A stretch of 14,637 nucleotides of DNA from JAAZBV01 sp964460435. GTDB taxonomy: Bacteria > Desulfobacterota > DSM-4660 > Desulfatiglandales > HGW-15. Below the pieces are notes generated by a model. It made no database searches, was not told where the DNA came from, and saw nothing but the letters and a program-made list of their open reading frames with translations. Each line of letters starts with the position of its first letter. Positions within the stretch are counted from its first letter, which is position 1. The stretch spans positions 1 to 14,637 of the forward strand of contig CAYWRH010000110.1 of NCBI GenBank assembly GCA_964460435.1. The letters are read 5' to 3'. Shown here in pieces: positions 1 to 7,377 of this stretch. Position numbers and translations under genes: made by a program.

Positions 1-79
1 AATTCTTTTGTTGCCAAATCATTAATTATACAGTAGAAAACACCAATAGATTTTATTTCTTGATTTTACATGCCTTTTT

Positions 80-106
80 TTGACAGTTTTTGCTTTAATT
101 TATTAC
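80..106 (+). promoter_or_regulatory. Candidate sigma-70 promoter of the ROK regulator gene
   Basis: A perfect TTGACA lies at 80-85 and a TATTAC (4 of 6 consensus matches) at 101-106, with a short 15-base spacer. It sits about 95 bases upstream of the regulator's ATG. A small hairpin (CTGCC/GGCAG, 137-153, 7-base loop) lies in the presumed leader. The rest of positions 1-200 is AT-rich and shows no gene. The short spacer is the weak point of this call. Confidence 0.4.
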
Positions 107-200
107 TCTGTCGAAGAAGAGTGGGTACCTGAACATCTGCCCCTCTCCGGCAGGTTTTGGAACAGTCATTTTATCATATTATTAAGTAGAAGGTTTTATT

Positions 201-1415
201 ATGCCATCAGCAAATCTGGATCTTATTCGTGCAATTAATCAGTTCAATATCCTGAACAGCATCCGTGCCAGAAAGGAGGTCTCCCGCTCGGAGATAGCCG
301 ACATGACTGGCCAGAGCAGGGCCTCTGTAACAACTATTACCGCCCAGATGATTGATAAAGGTCTTATCTTTGAAAAGAATATCGAGGTGACTGGCGAGCG
401 TGGCAGAAACCGCGTCCTTTTGGCCCTTAATCCTGATGCCGCATTTGTTGTAGGTGTAAAGCTCGCAGCGACAAGGGCAAGCTCTGCTGTTTGCGATATG
501 CAGGGAGAAACAAGAAGCACGGTTGTAAGAGATGAAAACTTTATCGGAAAGGGTGTTGATTTTATAGCCCGGTTTATTGATGAGCTGATTCTTTCTGCTG
601 TAGATGAAGCGGGTCTAAAACTGGAAAATATCTCCGGGATCGGCATTGGTGTGCCAGGGGTTGTTGATTTTCAAACCGGCACATGTCACTGGAGCCCCAT
701 TTATGATGCAGGCAGCGTCCCTCTGCGCGACCGTATTCAAAACAGGTTTAATATCAAGACCTACATAGAAAATGATGCAAATACCCTTACCCTTGCCCAC
801 CAGTGGTTTGGCGAGGGCAGGGGGGTGAATAATTTCATAGTCATTACAATCGAGCATGGCGTCGGGATGGGCATAATCACCAATGGCCAGCTATACAGGG
901 GAGCAAGGGGTTTTGCAGGCGAGATGGGGCATGTCCCTGTTACACCTGACGGCGAACTCTGCATATGCGGGAAAAGGGGTTGTCTTGCAACAGTGGTAGG
1001 GGGCCTGGCCTTTATTAATAAGGCAAAGCGGCTTGTGGAACAGGGGTTATGGGTCAGACAATCCAGTGGTGATATAGAGTTTGGAGAGGTGCTTAATGCC
1101 GCTAAACAGGGCGAAAAGGCGCTCATAGAGATATTGCAGGCCGCTGGTCACTGTCTGGGCGTTGGTTTATCAGTATTGATAAATATCTTTAACCCGGAAA
1201 AGATCATCATCTCAGGTCAGGGCGTTGAGGCGGGAGAGATCATGTTCTCACCCATGAGAGAGGCAGTAAAAAGGCATACATTCAGTGATCTGCTGGCGCT
1301 TACAAAGATAGTCATCCCTGAATGGCAGCATACTGACTGGGCAAAGGGCGCTGCAAGCCTTGTGCTTCAGGAATTATATAAATCACCCTTTAATACAATA
1401 CGCCCGCTGATCTAG
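201..1415 (+). CDS. ROK-family transcriptional regulator (NagC/Mlc/XylR type)
   Basis: A 404-residue cytoplasmic regulator. The N-terminal ~70 residues form a winged helix-turn-helix (sequence around SRSEIADMTGQSRASVTTIT), followed by a ROK fold: GIGVPGVVDF near 150, the ENDAN motif near 190, and the ROK zinc site made of His244 (GEMGH) and Cys254, Cys256, Cys261 (CICGKRGC). The DxGxT phosphate loop of ROK sugar kinases is absent (the region reads VGVKLAATRA), so it should be a repressor and not a kinase. In NagC/Mlc and ROK kinases the zinc motif is followed by x-Glu, which contacts the sugar hydroxyls; here that position is Ala263, so the ligand may not be an ordinary hexose. The start is supported by AGAAGG at 190-195 region, just upstream of the ATG. 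The nearest genes encode no sugar transporter or catabolic enzyme, so the target is unknown. The role as a DNA-binding regulator is secure from family features; effector and regulon are not. Confidence 0.93.
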   Translation: MPSANLDLIRAINQFNILNSIRARKEVSRSEIADMTGQSRASVTTITAQMIDKGLIFEKNIEVTGERGRNRVLLALNPDAAFVVGVKLAATRASSAVCDMQGETRSTVVRDENFIGKGVDFIARFIDELILSAVDEAGLKLENISGIGIGVPGVVDFQTGTCHWSPIYDAGSVPLRDRIQNRFNIKTYIENDANTLTLAHQWFGEGRGVNNFIVITIEHGVGMGIITNGQLYRGARGFAGEMGHVPVTPDGELCICGKRGCLATVVGGLAFINKAKRLVEQGLWVRQSSGDIEFGEVLNAAKQGEKALIEILQAAGHCLGVGLSVLINIFNPEKIIISGQGVEAGEIMFSPMREAVKRHTFSDLLALTKIVIPEWQHTDWAKGAASLVLQELYKSPFNTIRPLI

Positions 1416-1443
1416 AGGCCCTTAATATATCTGTGATAATCTA

Positions 1444-1466
1444 ACCCGGCCAGGGGTCTCTTTTTT
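1444..1466 (+). terminator. Weak candidate rho-independent terminator after the ROK gene
   Basis: A short ACCC/GGGT stem with a GGCCAG loop is followed at 1461-1466 by six T residues. It lies about 30 bases past the ROK stop codon and well before the kinase gene. The stem is only 4 bp, so this is tentative. The rest of 1416-1643 is AT-rich and contains no convincing gene. Confidence 0.4.
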
Positions 1467-1643
1467 ATACATATCAGCCTGTCGAAATATCATGACTATT
1501 TCAGTGTCAAAAGGTTGTCATCTCCAAAAACTATGGTATCTGATAGCTGTAATATCTTGATATAACAATATATTTTTAAGCCAGCCTTCTGGTATGCTTC
1601 TTGCTTTAAAAATAACAGATAATTATTGCAAACGGACGGTGAA

Positions 1644-4600
1644 ATGCCAGAACAGAAAAATCCGGGATTGGGAAAGGATTCCCAGTATGAAACCATTCAT
1701 GATATCAGTAACAGACTTGCTGATACCCTTCTTGTCTGTATCTCTATTTTCGGCGCACCCATAGTTCTGGTTTCAATCCTTCGTTATCTCAGGGTTGGAG
1801 GGATATATATCCTTGCCCTGCATCTTTTTGTATACCTTTTTTGTCTCATTTTTATGGCAATCAGGAAAAAGGTTTCAGTCAACTCAAAGTGCATGTTCAT
1901 AATTGTGTGCACCTTCATAATGGGCATAGCATCTCTTGTCAAATGGGGGATATTCGGGACAGGGGCGGTATATTTTATATTCATGAGCATACTGACAACC
2001 GTTTTCTATGGCGCAAGGCCGGGGATCATTGTAACAATCATTAATCTGGCAGCATTGATTATAATTGCCTGGCTTTTTGACTCGGGTTACCTCTCCTATA
2101 ACTTTGACGTTAATAAATATCCCGCTGAAATACTTACCTGGGTGCCGGTATCAGCCGTCTATGGGCTGTTTACCCTTGCAATTATTGGCGGCATTGGGCG
2201 GTTTTTATACTCCATGTCCAAAAGTATCGAGAGGTTATCCAGCAAAACATCTGACCTTAGTGTGACAAAGGAGCAGATGATTCAGGAGATAGATAATTGC
2301 AGGGAGACTGAGATTGCACTTAGGGAGAGTGAAGAGAGATTCAGGACTGTGCTTGAGAACCTGCCATGCGCTGTATCAGTTCATGACCTTGAGGGACGAC
2401 ACCTTATAATGAATGAGGAGACATGCAGGGTAAAGGGCTTTTCAAGGGAAGAGCTTTTAAAGCTCACGGTCATGGAGACTGCCGGCCCATCTTTCAACCA
2501 AAATATGGATGCTGTCAAACTGTGGGAAAATATAGCACTGGGCAAATCAATAACCTTTGAGGCCAAGACGCAGCGAAAGGACGGGTCATTATATGACAGT
2601 GAAATACATCTCTCAAAGATAATGCTCGATGGCAGGCCGGTAATACTCTCGCTGGTATTTGATATAACAGAACGAAAGAAGATAGAGGCAAGTCTTGCGC
2701 GAAGGTCAGAGCTGGAACGTCTTGCAAGTGAGATATCATCAGGTGCTGTGGGGATCAGCCATAAAGAGGTGGATAATTACATAAACGGGGCAATTGCCTC
2801 AATAGGCAAAAAGACAGGCGCTGATCATGCTTATTTTTCGCTCTATAACACCAGGAAGGAAATTCTTGAATTAATCAGCGAATGGTCTATTGATAATACA
2901 GTGCTCCCCAATTTTGAAAATGAGATGAAGGTTGATAATGACCTGCCCTGGTTTACCCGGACGATACGATCACAGAATGTTGTTCATATCCCTGATATGG
3001 ATGCCCTGCCTGATGAGGCGCAAAAGGAGAAGATATACTTTAAAGGCAGGGGCATAAAATCACTGCTCATCCTTGTCATACGTCAGGGTGAAAACATGAT
3101 AGGTTTTCTTGGCTTTGACAATATGAACAAAAAGAGGGAGTGGTCAGATGAAGAAATGGTTATCTTAAGGATCATTGGCGAGACATTTACCAGTATCCTT
3201 TACCGCAAACAGGCAGAAAAGGAGGAGGAGAGACTCAAGGCGCAGCTCTCCACTGCTGTGGAGATTGCCCACCTGGGGCCGTGGGAGCTGGACATAGAAA
3301 AACAGATATATACCTTCAATGACCATTTTTACAGGATATATCATACCACCGCAGAGGAGATGGGCGGGTATAAAATGAGCCTTGATGAATATAAACGGCG
3401 TTTTGTTCATCCCGATGATATCCCTCTCCTTGATGAAGCCAGAAAAACGGGCGCAAATTCTGATAACCCTGTGGGAAGCAGGATTGAACACAGGATGCTC
3501 TATGCGGACGGCAAGACAGGTTATGTGATGTCACAGTCCTTTCATGTAAAAGACAGCAAGGGCAAACCGGTTATATTCTATGGTGTAAACCAGGACATAA
3601 CTGAATGGAAGATGGCGCAGCAAAAATTGCGCGAGAGCGAGGAAAAGCTTGCCAGATCCAGAAAGATGGAGTCACTGGGGCTTCTTGCAGGGGGTGTGGC
3701 ACATGACCTCAATAATGTCTTGTCAGGCATTGTGAGCTATCCTGAACTGCTTTTACTGGATATACCACATGACAGCAAACTCAGAAAACCTATTGAAACG
3801 ATTCAGGAGTCAGGGCACAAGGCCGTTGCCATTGTTCAGGATCTTCTTACCATAGCACGGGGGGCTGCCACAGTTAAGGAGCCCCTTAACCTGAACAGGG
3901 TGGTCAGGGAATACATGGACTCACCTGAATTTAATAATCTGAAAAATTATCATCCCGGTGTAAAATACAACACAGAGCTGGATGCAGGGCTGTTTAATTT
4001 CAATGGCTCCATCATCCACATCAAGAAGGTTGTGATGAACCTGGTTGCAAATGCCTCAGAGGCCATAGAAAATGAAGGCACTGTCACCATATCCACATGC
4101 AACAGATATATAGACAGGCCTCTAAGCAGATATGAAGATGTTAATATCGGAGAGTATGTAGTCCTCTCTGTGATGGATGACGGGCCTGGCATATCACCGC
4201 AAAACCTTGACAGGATATTTGAGCCCTTCTTTACAAAAAAGGTTATGGGCATAAGCGGAACAGGGCTTGGTCTTACGGTTGTATGGAATACAGTCCAGGA
4301 TCACAGCGGTTATATTGATGTTAAAAGCAGCAAATCTGGCACCATGTTTGAACTCTATTTTCCCATAACAAGGGATGAAGTGGTTGGCAAGGCAACTGCA
4401 GCATCATTAGATGAGCTGAAGGGAAATGGAGAGCTGGTGGCCGTGGTAGATGATGTTGCAAGCCAGAGAGAGATATCATGCAGAATGCTTGAATCCCTTG
4501 GATACCGGCATATTGCATTTTCTGATGGTGAAAAGGCTATAGAATACCTGAAGGATAACAGCCTTGACCTGATTCTTTTAGATATGATCATGTCTCCCGG

Positions 4601-4790
4601 CATAAGCGGGAGAGAGACATATGAACGCATATCAAGGTTTAAGCCCGGACAGAAGGCCCTAATCATAAGCGGTTATTCTGAAACCGAGGATGTTGTGGCC
4701 ATACAGAAGCTGGGCGCTGGCGAATATATCAAAAAGCCTTTGTCTCTTGAGACCCTTGGCAGGGGCATTAAAAAAGAGCTGGCCAAATAG
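1644..4790 (+). CDS. Membrane-bound hybrid sensor histidine kinase (6TM-PAS-GAF-PAS-HisKA-HATPase-REC)
   Basis: From the ATG at 1644 this is 1,048 residues; an in-frame TTG at 1626 would add six. ATG is preferred because a GGACGGTGAA stretch precedes it while nothing resembling a Shine-Dalgarno precedes the TTG. Residues ~25-190 hold about six hydrophobic helices with short loops, a membrane sensor module I cannot assign to a named family. Then follow PAS 1 (~225-345, ending DITERKK), GAF (~350-515), PAS 2 (~530-655, with the HPDD turn and ending DITEW), HisKA with phospho-acceptor His687 (GGVAHDLNN), HATPase_c with N-box Asn803 (NLVANASEA), G1 DDGPGIS, F-box FEPFFTKK and G2 GTGLGL, and a C-terminal receiver with acidic pair Asp936/937, phospho-acceptor Asp980 (LILLDMIM) and Lys1031 (IKKP). 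All catalytic residues are present, so it should be an active kinase with an intramolecular phosphorelay step. No separate output regulator is encoded here. The permease gene follows after 57 bases and may be co-transcribed. Confidence 0.93.
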   Translation: MPEQKNPGLGKDSQYETIHDISNRLADTLLVCISIFGAPIVLVSILRYLRVGGIYILALHLFVYLFCLIFMAIRKKVSVNSKCMFIIVCTFIMGIASLVKWGIFGTGAVYFIFMSILTTVFYGARPGIIVTIINLAALIIIAWLFDSGYLSYNFDVNKYPAEILTWVPVSAVYGLFTLAIIGGIGRFLYSMSKSIERLSSKTSDLSVTKEQMIQEIDNCRETEIALRESEERFRTVLENLPCAVSVHDLEGRHLIMNEETCRVKGFSREELLKLTVMETAGPSFNQNMDAVKLWENIALGKSITFEAKTQRKDGSLYDSEIHLSKIMLDGRPVILSLVFDITERKKIEASLARRSELERLASEISSGAVGISHKEVDNYINGAIASIGKKTGADHAYFSLYNTRKEILELISEWSIDNTVLPNFENEMKVDNDLPWFTRTIRSQNVVHIPDMDALPDEAQKEKIYFKGRGIKSLLILVIRQGENMIGFLGFDNMNKKREWSDEEMVILRIIGETFTSILYRKQAEKEEERLKAQLSTAVEIAHLGPWELDIEKQIYTFNDHFYRIYHTTAEEMGGYKMSLDEYKRRFVHPDDIPLLDEARKTGANSDNPVGSRIEHRMLYADGKTGYVMSQSFHVKDSKGKPVIFYGVNQDITEWKMAQQKLRESEEKLARSRKMESLGLLAGGVAHDLNNVLSGIVSYPELLLLDIPHDSKLRKPIETIQESGHKAVAIVQDLLTIARGAATVKEPLNLNRVVREYMDSPEFNNLKNYHPGVKYNTELDAGLFNFNGSIIHIKKVVMNLVANASEAIENEGTVTISTCNRYIDRPLSRYEDVNIGEYVVLSVMDDGPGISPQNLDRIFEPFFTKKVMGISGTGLGLTVVWNTVQDHSGYIDVKSSKSGTMFELYFPITRDEVVGKATAASLDELKGNGELVAVVDDVASQREISCRMLESLGYRHIAFSDGEKAIEYLKDNSLDLILLDMIMSPGISGRETYERISRFKPGQKALIISGYSETEDVVAIQKLGAGEYIKKPLSLETLGRGIKKELAK

Positions 4791-4805
4791 ATGCCCATGT
4801 TCTAT

Positions 4806-4838
4806 CCTGCCTTTTGAACAGATATTCATAAAGGCAGG
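4806..4838 (+). promoter_or_regulatory. Intercistronic hairpin that covers the permease ribosome-binding site
   Basis: CCTGCCTTT (4806-4814) pairs perfectly with AAAGGCAGG (4830-4838). The loop continues the helix with TGAA (4815-4818) against TTCA (4825-4828), giving 13 bp with one bulged T (4829) and a CAGATA loop. The right arm is the only Shine-Dalgarno-like sequence for the permease ATG at 4848 (AAAGG...AGG, ending 9 bases before the ATG). There is no T-run after the stem, so it is not a standard terminator. It may limit translation of the permease relative to the kinase, or act in mRNA processing. Pairing is seen in the sequence; function is inferred. Confidence 0.55.
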
Positions 4839-4847
4839 CACTCTCTT

Positions 4848-5588
4848 ATGTACAGTTATACATTTATTGAATGGGCAGTAATAATCATATGCGCCCTTTT
4901 GATCGGGTTTACAAAGGCCGGGATACCCGGCATCGGCATCCTGATCCCCATTCTTGCGGCATCCATTATGCCTGCAAAGGAATCCACCGGTTTCATACTT
5001 CCCATGCTGACCATGGCAGACATCTTTGCCATTATATGCTGGCGGAGGCACGTGGCCTGGAAACAGCTCTTAAGGCTTTTGCCCTGGGCAATTACAGGTA
5101 TTGTGGCAGGCTATTTAGTCATGCACTACATCACAAACGATCAGCTCAGAAGATTCATAGGGCTGCTTGTTCTTATTCTTCTGATTTTATCCTGGATCAA
5201 GGATAAATGGCTCCCGGATGATTACATACCCTCTCACTGGCTTTTTGCCGCTGTGATGGGCACCCTTGCAGGTGCAACAAGCATGATGGCAAATGCCGCA
5301 GGGCCTGTTATGGTGATATATCTTACCTCCATGAGGCTCCCAAAGGCCAATTTTATCGGCACAAGCGCATGGTTTTTCTTTTTCGTGAACCTGTTAAAGC
5401 TTCCATTCAGCCAGATGCTTGATCTTGTTACTGTCAAATCTATTCAGATCAATCTTTTATTGCTGCCCTGCTTGGCAGTAGGAGGGGTTGCAGGGATCAT
5501 GCTGGTAAAAAGGATCCCGCAGGGGGCATTTAACATTATTGTGAAGATACTGGCTGGTGTGGCCGCACTGATGCTGATCATGAGCTAG
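4848..5588 (+). CDS. TauE/SafE (TSUP) family membrane permease
   Basis: A 246-residue, almost wholly hydrophobic inner-membrane protein with about seven to eight helices. The family is recognised from two internally related halves, each with a glycine/proline-rich segment: GFTKAGIPGIG near residue 21 and MGTLAGATSMMANAAGP near 135. The second, with the conserved asparagine/glycine-rich run, is typical of TSUP proteins. Family members move sulfite, sulfonates, sulfoacetate, thiosulfate or other small organic anions; the substrate here cannot be read from the sequence. The length is normal for the family. The gene follows the hybrid kinase by 57 bases, and its ribosome-binding site lies in a hairpin, which suggests co-transcription with separate translational control. 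It is not obviously linked to the radical SAM gene downstream, which has its own promoter. Confidence 0.85.
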   Translation: MYSYTFIEWAVIIICALLIGFTKAGIPGIGILIPILAASIMPAKESTGFILPMLTMADIFAIICWRRHVAWKQLLRLLPWAITGIVAGYLVMHYITNDQLRRFIGLLVLILLILSWIKDKWLPDDYIPSHWLFAAVMGTLAGATSMMANAAGPVMVIYLTSMRLPKANFIGTSAWFFFFVNLLKLPFSQMLDLVTVKSIQINLLLLPCLAVGGVAGIMLVKRIPQGAFNIIVKILAGVAALMLIMS

Positions 5589-5643
5589 CGAGCGGCAAAT
5601 CATCCTTTATTATATTTTCCCCGTGTTCACTGCCTTATCAGGA

Positions 5644-5672
5644 TTGACACCTCAAGGTATTTCTGACAGAAT
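5644..5672 (+). promoter_or_regulatory. Sigma-70-type promoter of the radical SAM gene
   Basis: A perfect TTGACA (5644-5649), an optimal 17-base spacer and CAGAAT (5667-5672, 4 of 6 matches) lie just upstream of a strong AAGGAG at 5686-5691 and an ATG at 5699. The predicted leader is only about 20 bases. This arrangement strongly supports 5699 as the true translation start of the next gene. Confidence 0.6.
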
Positions 5673-5698
5673 CCCGCTTTTTCATAAGGAGTTTTACA

Positions 5699-7344
5699 AT
5701 GAAAAGTTATGATGTGATCCTGTTCCACCCCCCTGCAATATATGATTTCAGGCATACCCCATGTTCCCCGGCGCATTCGGAAGAAACGTGGAGGGGCTCC
5801 AGTTTACAAAGGTCCCGATCGGGATGTTAAGCATTGCCGATTATCTTGACAGAAACGGCTACAGGGTAATCCTGGATAACCTTGGCGACCAGATGACTAG
5901 TGATCAGGAGTTTGATGCAGAAAGACATATTAAGGAATCTTCTGCTTTGGTTTATGCAATAGGGCTGCACTTTCAGCAGCATTCACAGGGCGCTGTCGAG
6001 ATTGCGAGGCTCTGCAAGAAGCACCACCCTGATGCCCTTGTTATTGTCGGGGGCTTGACCGCCACCTGTTTTCACAAGGAGATCATTGAGAAATATGATT
6101 TTATTGATGGCGTAATAAGGGCAGAGGCAGAAAGGCCCATGCTTAAGCTTTTAAGGTCATATAAAAAGAGGAGAAGGCTAGAGGATACCCCCAACCTGAC
6201 ATACAGATCAGATGATGGTGAAATCAGGGTCTCCCCTCTTATGGCAGCAAGCGCTGACCTTGATGAATTTGAGTATACCAGGTTTGACCTGATTGAACCC
6301 AAAACCTCCATATTTCCGGAGGAGGCTGATGCGCGCTACAGCCTTGAGGTGTGCCGTGGATGCACATATAACTGCACCATATGCGGGGGTTCAGCCTATG
6401 CATATAAAAAGTATCTCGGCATGAAAAGGCCGGCCTTTCGAAGCCCTAAAAAAATTGTGCATGATATAAAAACACTAAACGAATATGGCATAAGCTTTAT
6501 AGGCCTTTTTCAGGATGCAAGGATGGCAGGCAAGGCTTACTGGCAGGAGCTTTTCAGTCTTATGGCAAAGGAAAGGCCATATATTGAGAGGCTCTCCCTG
6601 GATATACTTGCCCCTGTTGACGAGGGCTTTGTAAAGGAGGCGAGAAAGGTAACGGGAAACCTGATACTGCACCTCTGCCCTGATACAGGTTCTGACGAGG
6701 TGCGAAGGCTATTAGGCCGGAAATATACAAATGAGGATCTCCTTAAGACAATAAAGCTCTGTCACAGCTATCACATCCCTGTTACCAACTTTTTCTCGGT
6801 CGGGCTTGCTGGTGAGACAGAAAAACATATGAAAGAGACATGGGAGCTGTGGAAAAGGCTTGATGAGATGGATCATGAGGCCATGAAAAACGGGTATTTC
6901 GGGGGCTTAGGGTCATCTGTCCCGATCGGGGGTCAGATACTTGGCCCGATCGTGCTGGACCCCGGTTCAAGGGCCTTTGATAATCCAAAGAAATATGGCT
7001 ACAGGCTATTGTATAAAAATCTTGAGGAGTATATCTCATGGCTTTCAAAGCCTTCATGGCACCAGTGGCTCAATTATGAAACCCTTGTTGCCAGTAAGTA
7101 TGAGATAGTGGAGATGATCCACAAATCCATTGAATTCACAGTAGACCAGAGAGAGCGATACGGGATTTACACTAACGGAGAGGCATACTATGAAAAATGC
7201 ATGGTTGAGGCAGACCGCGCCATAGTCAAAAAGATCGACGAGATCATGAAGATCAAAGACCCTGATGAAAGGATGCGGAATGTTATTTCCCTGAGGCTGA
7301 CAATGGATGAGATGGAAAAGAGGAGGATGTTTTTTCCGGAGTAG
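5699..7344 (+). CDS. B12-binding/radical SAM protein, with an apparent one-base frameshift after codon 20
   Basis: The intact reading frame is 5761-7344 (527 residues), but its ATG has no ribosome-binding site and the same frame is closed upstream by TGA at 5743-5745. The ATG at 5699 has AAGGAG 7 bases upstream and reads MKSYDVILFHPPAIYDFRHT, the usual N-terminus of this enzyme class, then runs off frame. Adding one base in the CCCC run at 5757-5760 joins it to MFPGAFG and gives a 548-residue protein. The N-terminal ~150 residues resemble a cobalamin-binding domain (VIVGG, DGVIRAEAERPM), although the classical DxHxxG histidine loop is not evident. The radical SAM core holds CTYNCTIC, with Cys222, Cys226 and Cys229 of the rebuilt protein as ligands of the [4Fe-4S] cluster that cleaves S-adenosylmethionine. 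The reaction is unknown; methyl transfer or carbon-skeleton chemistry is typical of the class. The shift may be a sequencing error in a C homopolymer, a real mutation, or less likely recoding. The stop is TAG, convergent with the selenoprotein gene. Confidence 0.85.
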
Positions 7345-7347
7345 AAG

Positions 7348-7367
7348 GGGCACGCCGCAGCGTGCCC
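7348..7367. terminator. Hairpin between convergent genes, probable bidirectional terminator
   Basis: GGGCACGC and GCGTGCCC form a perfect 8-bp GC-rich stem with a CGCA loop, placed between the stop codons of the radical SAM gene (7344) and the minus-strand selenoprotein gene (7378). No long T-run follows on either strand, so termination may be weak or rho-assisted. Confidence 0.55.
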
Positions 7368-7377
7368 GCCCTTAATT

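Noticed and set aside
1413..1415. TAG bias as a sign of pyrrolysine or TAG reassignment
   Set aside because: The proteins end at family-typical C-termini (for example the FDP...NPGKV end and the receiver-domain end), and in the ROK, kinase and permease genes the frame closes soon after the TAG without adding recognisable sequence.
1496..1696. Minus-strand 66-codon ORF overlapping the kinase start
   Set aside because: No ribosome-binding site or recognisable domain; it overlaps the kinase N-terminus and an AT-rich gap.
5743..5745. TGA upstream of the radical SAM frame as a second selenocysteine codon
   Set aside because: The upstream frame there gives no recognisable protein, whereas the frame from 5699 gives the family N-terminus; a one-base shift explains it better.
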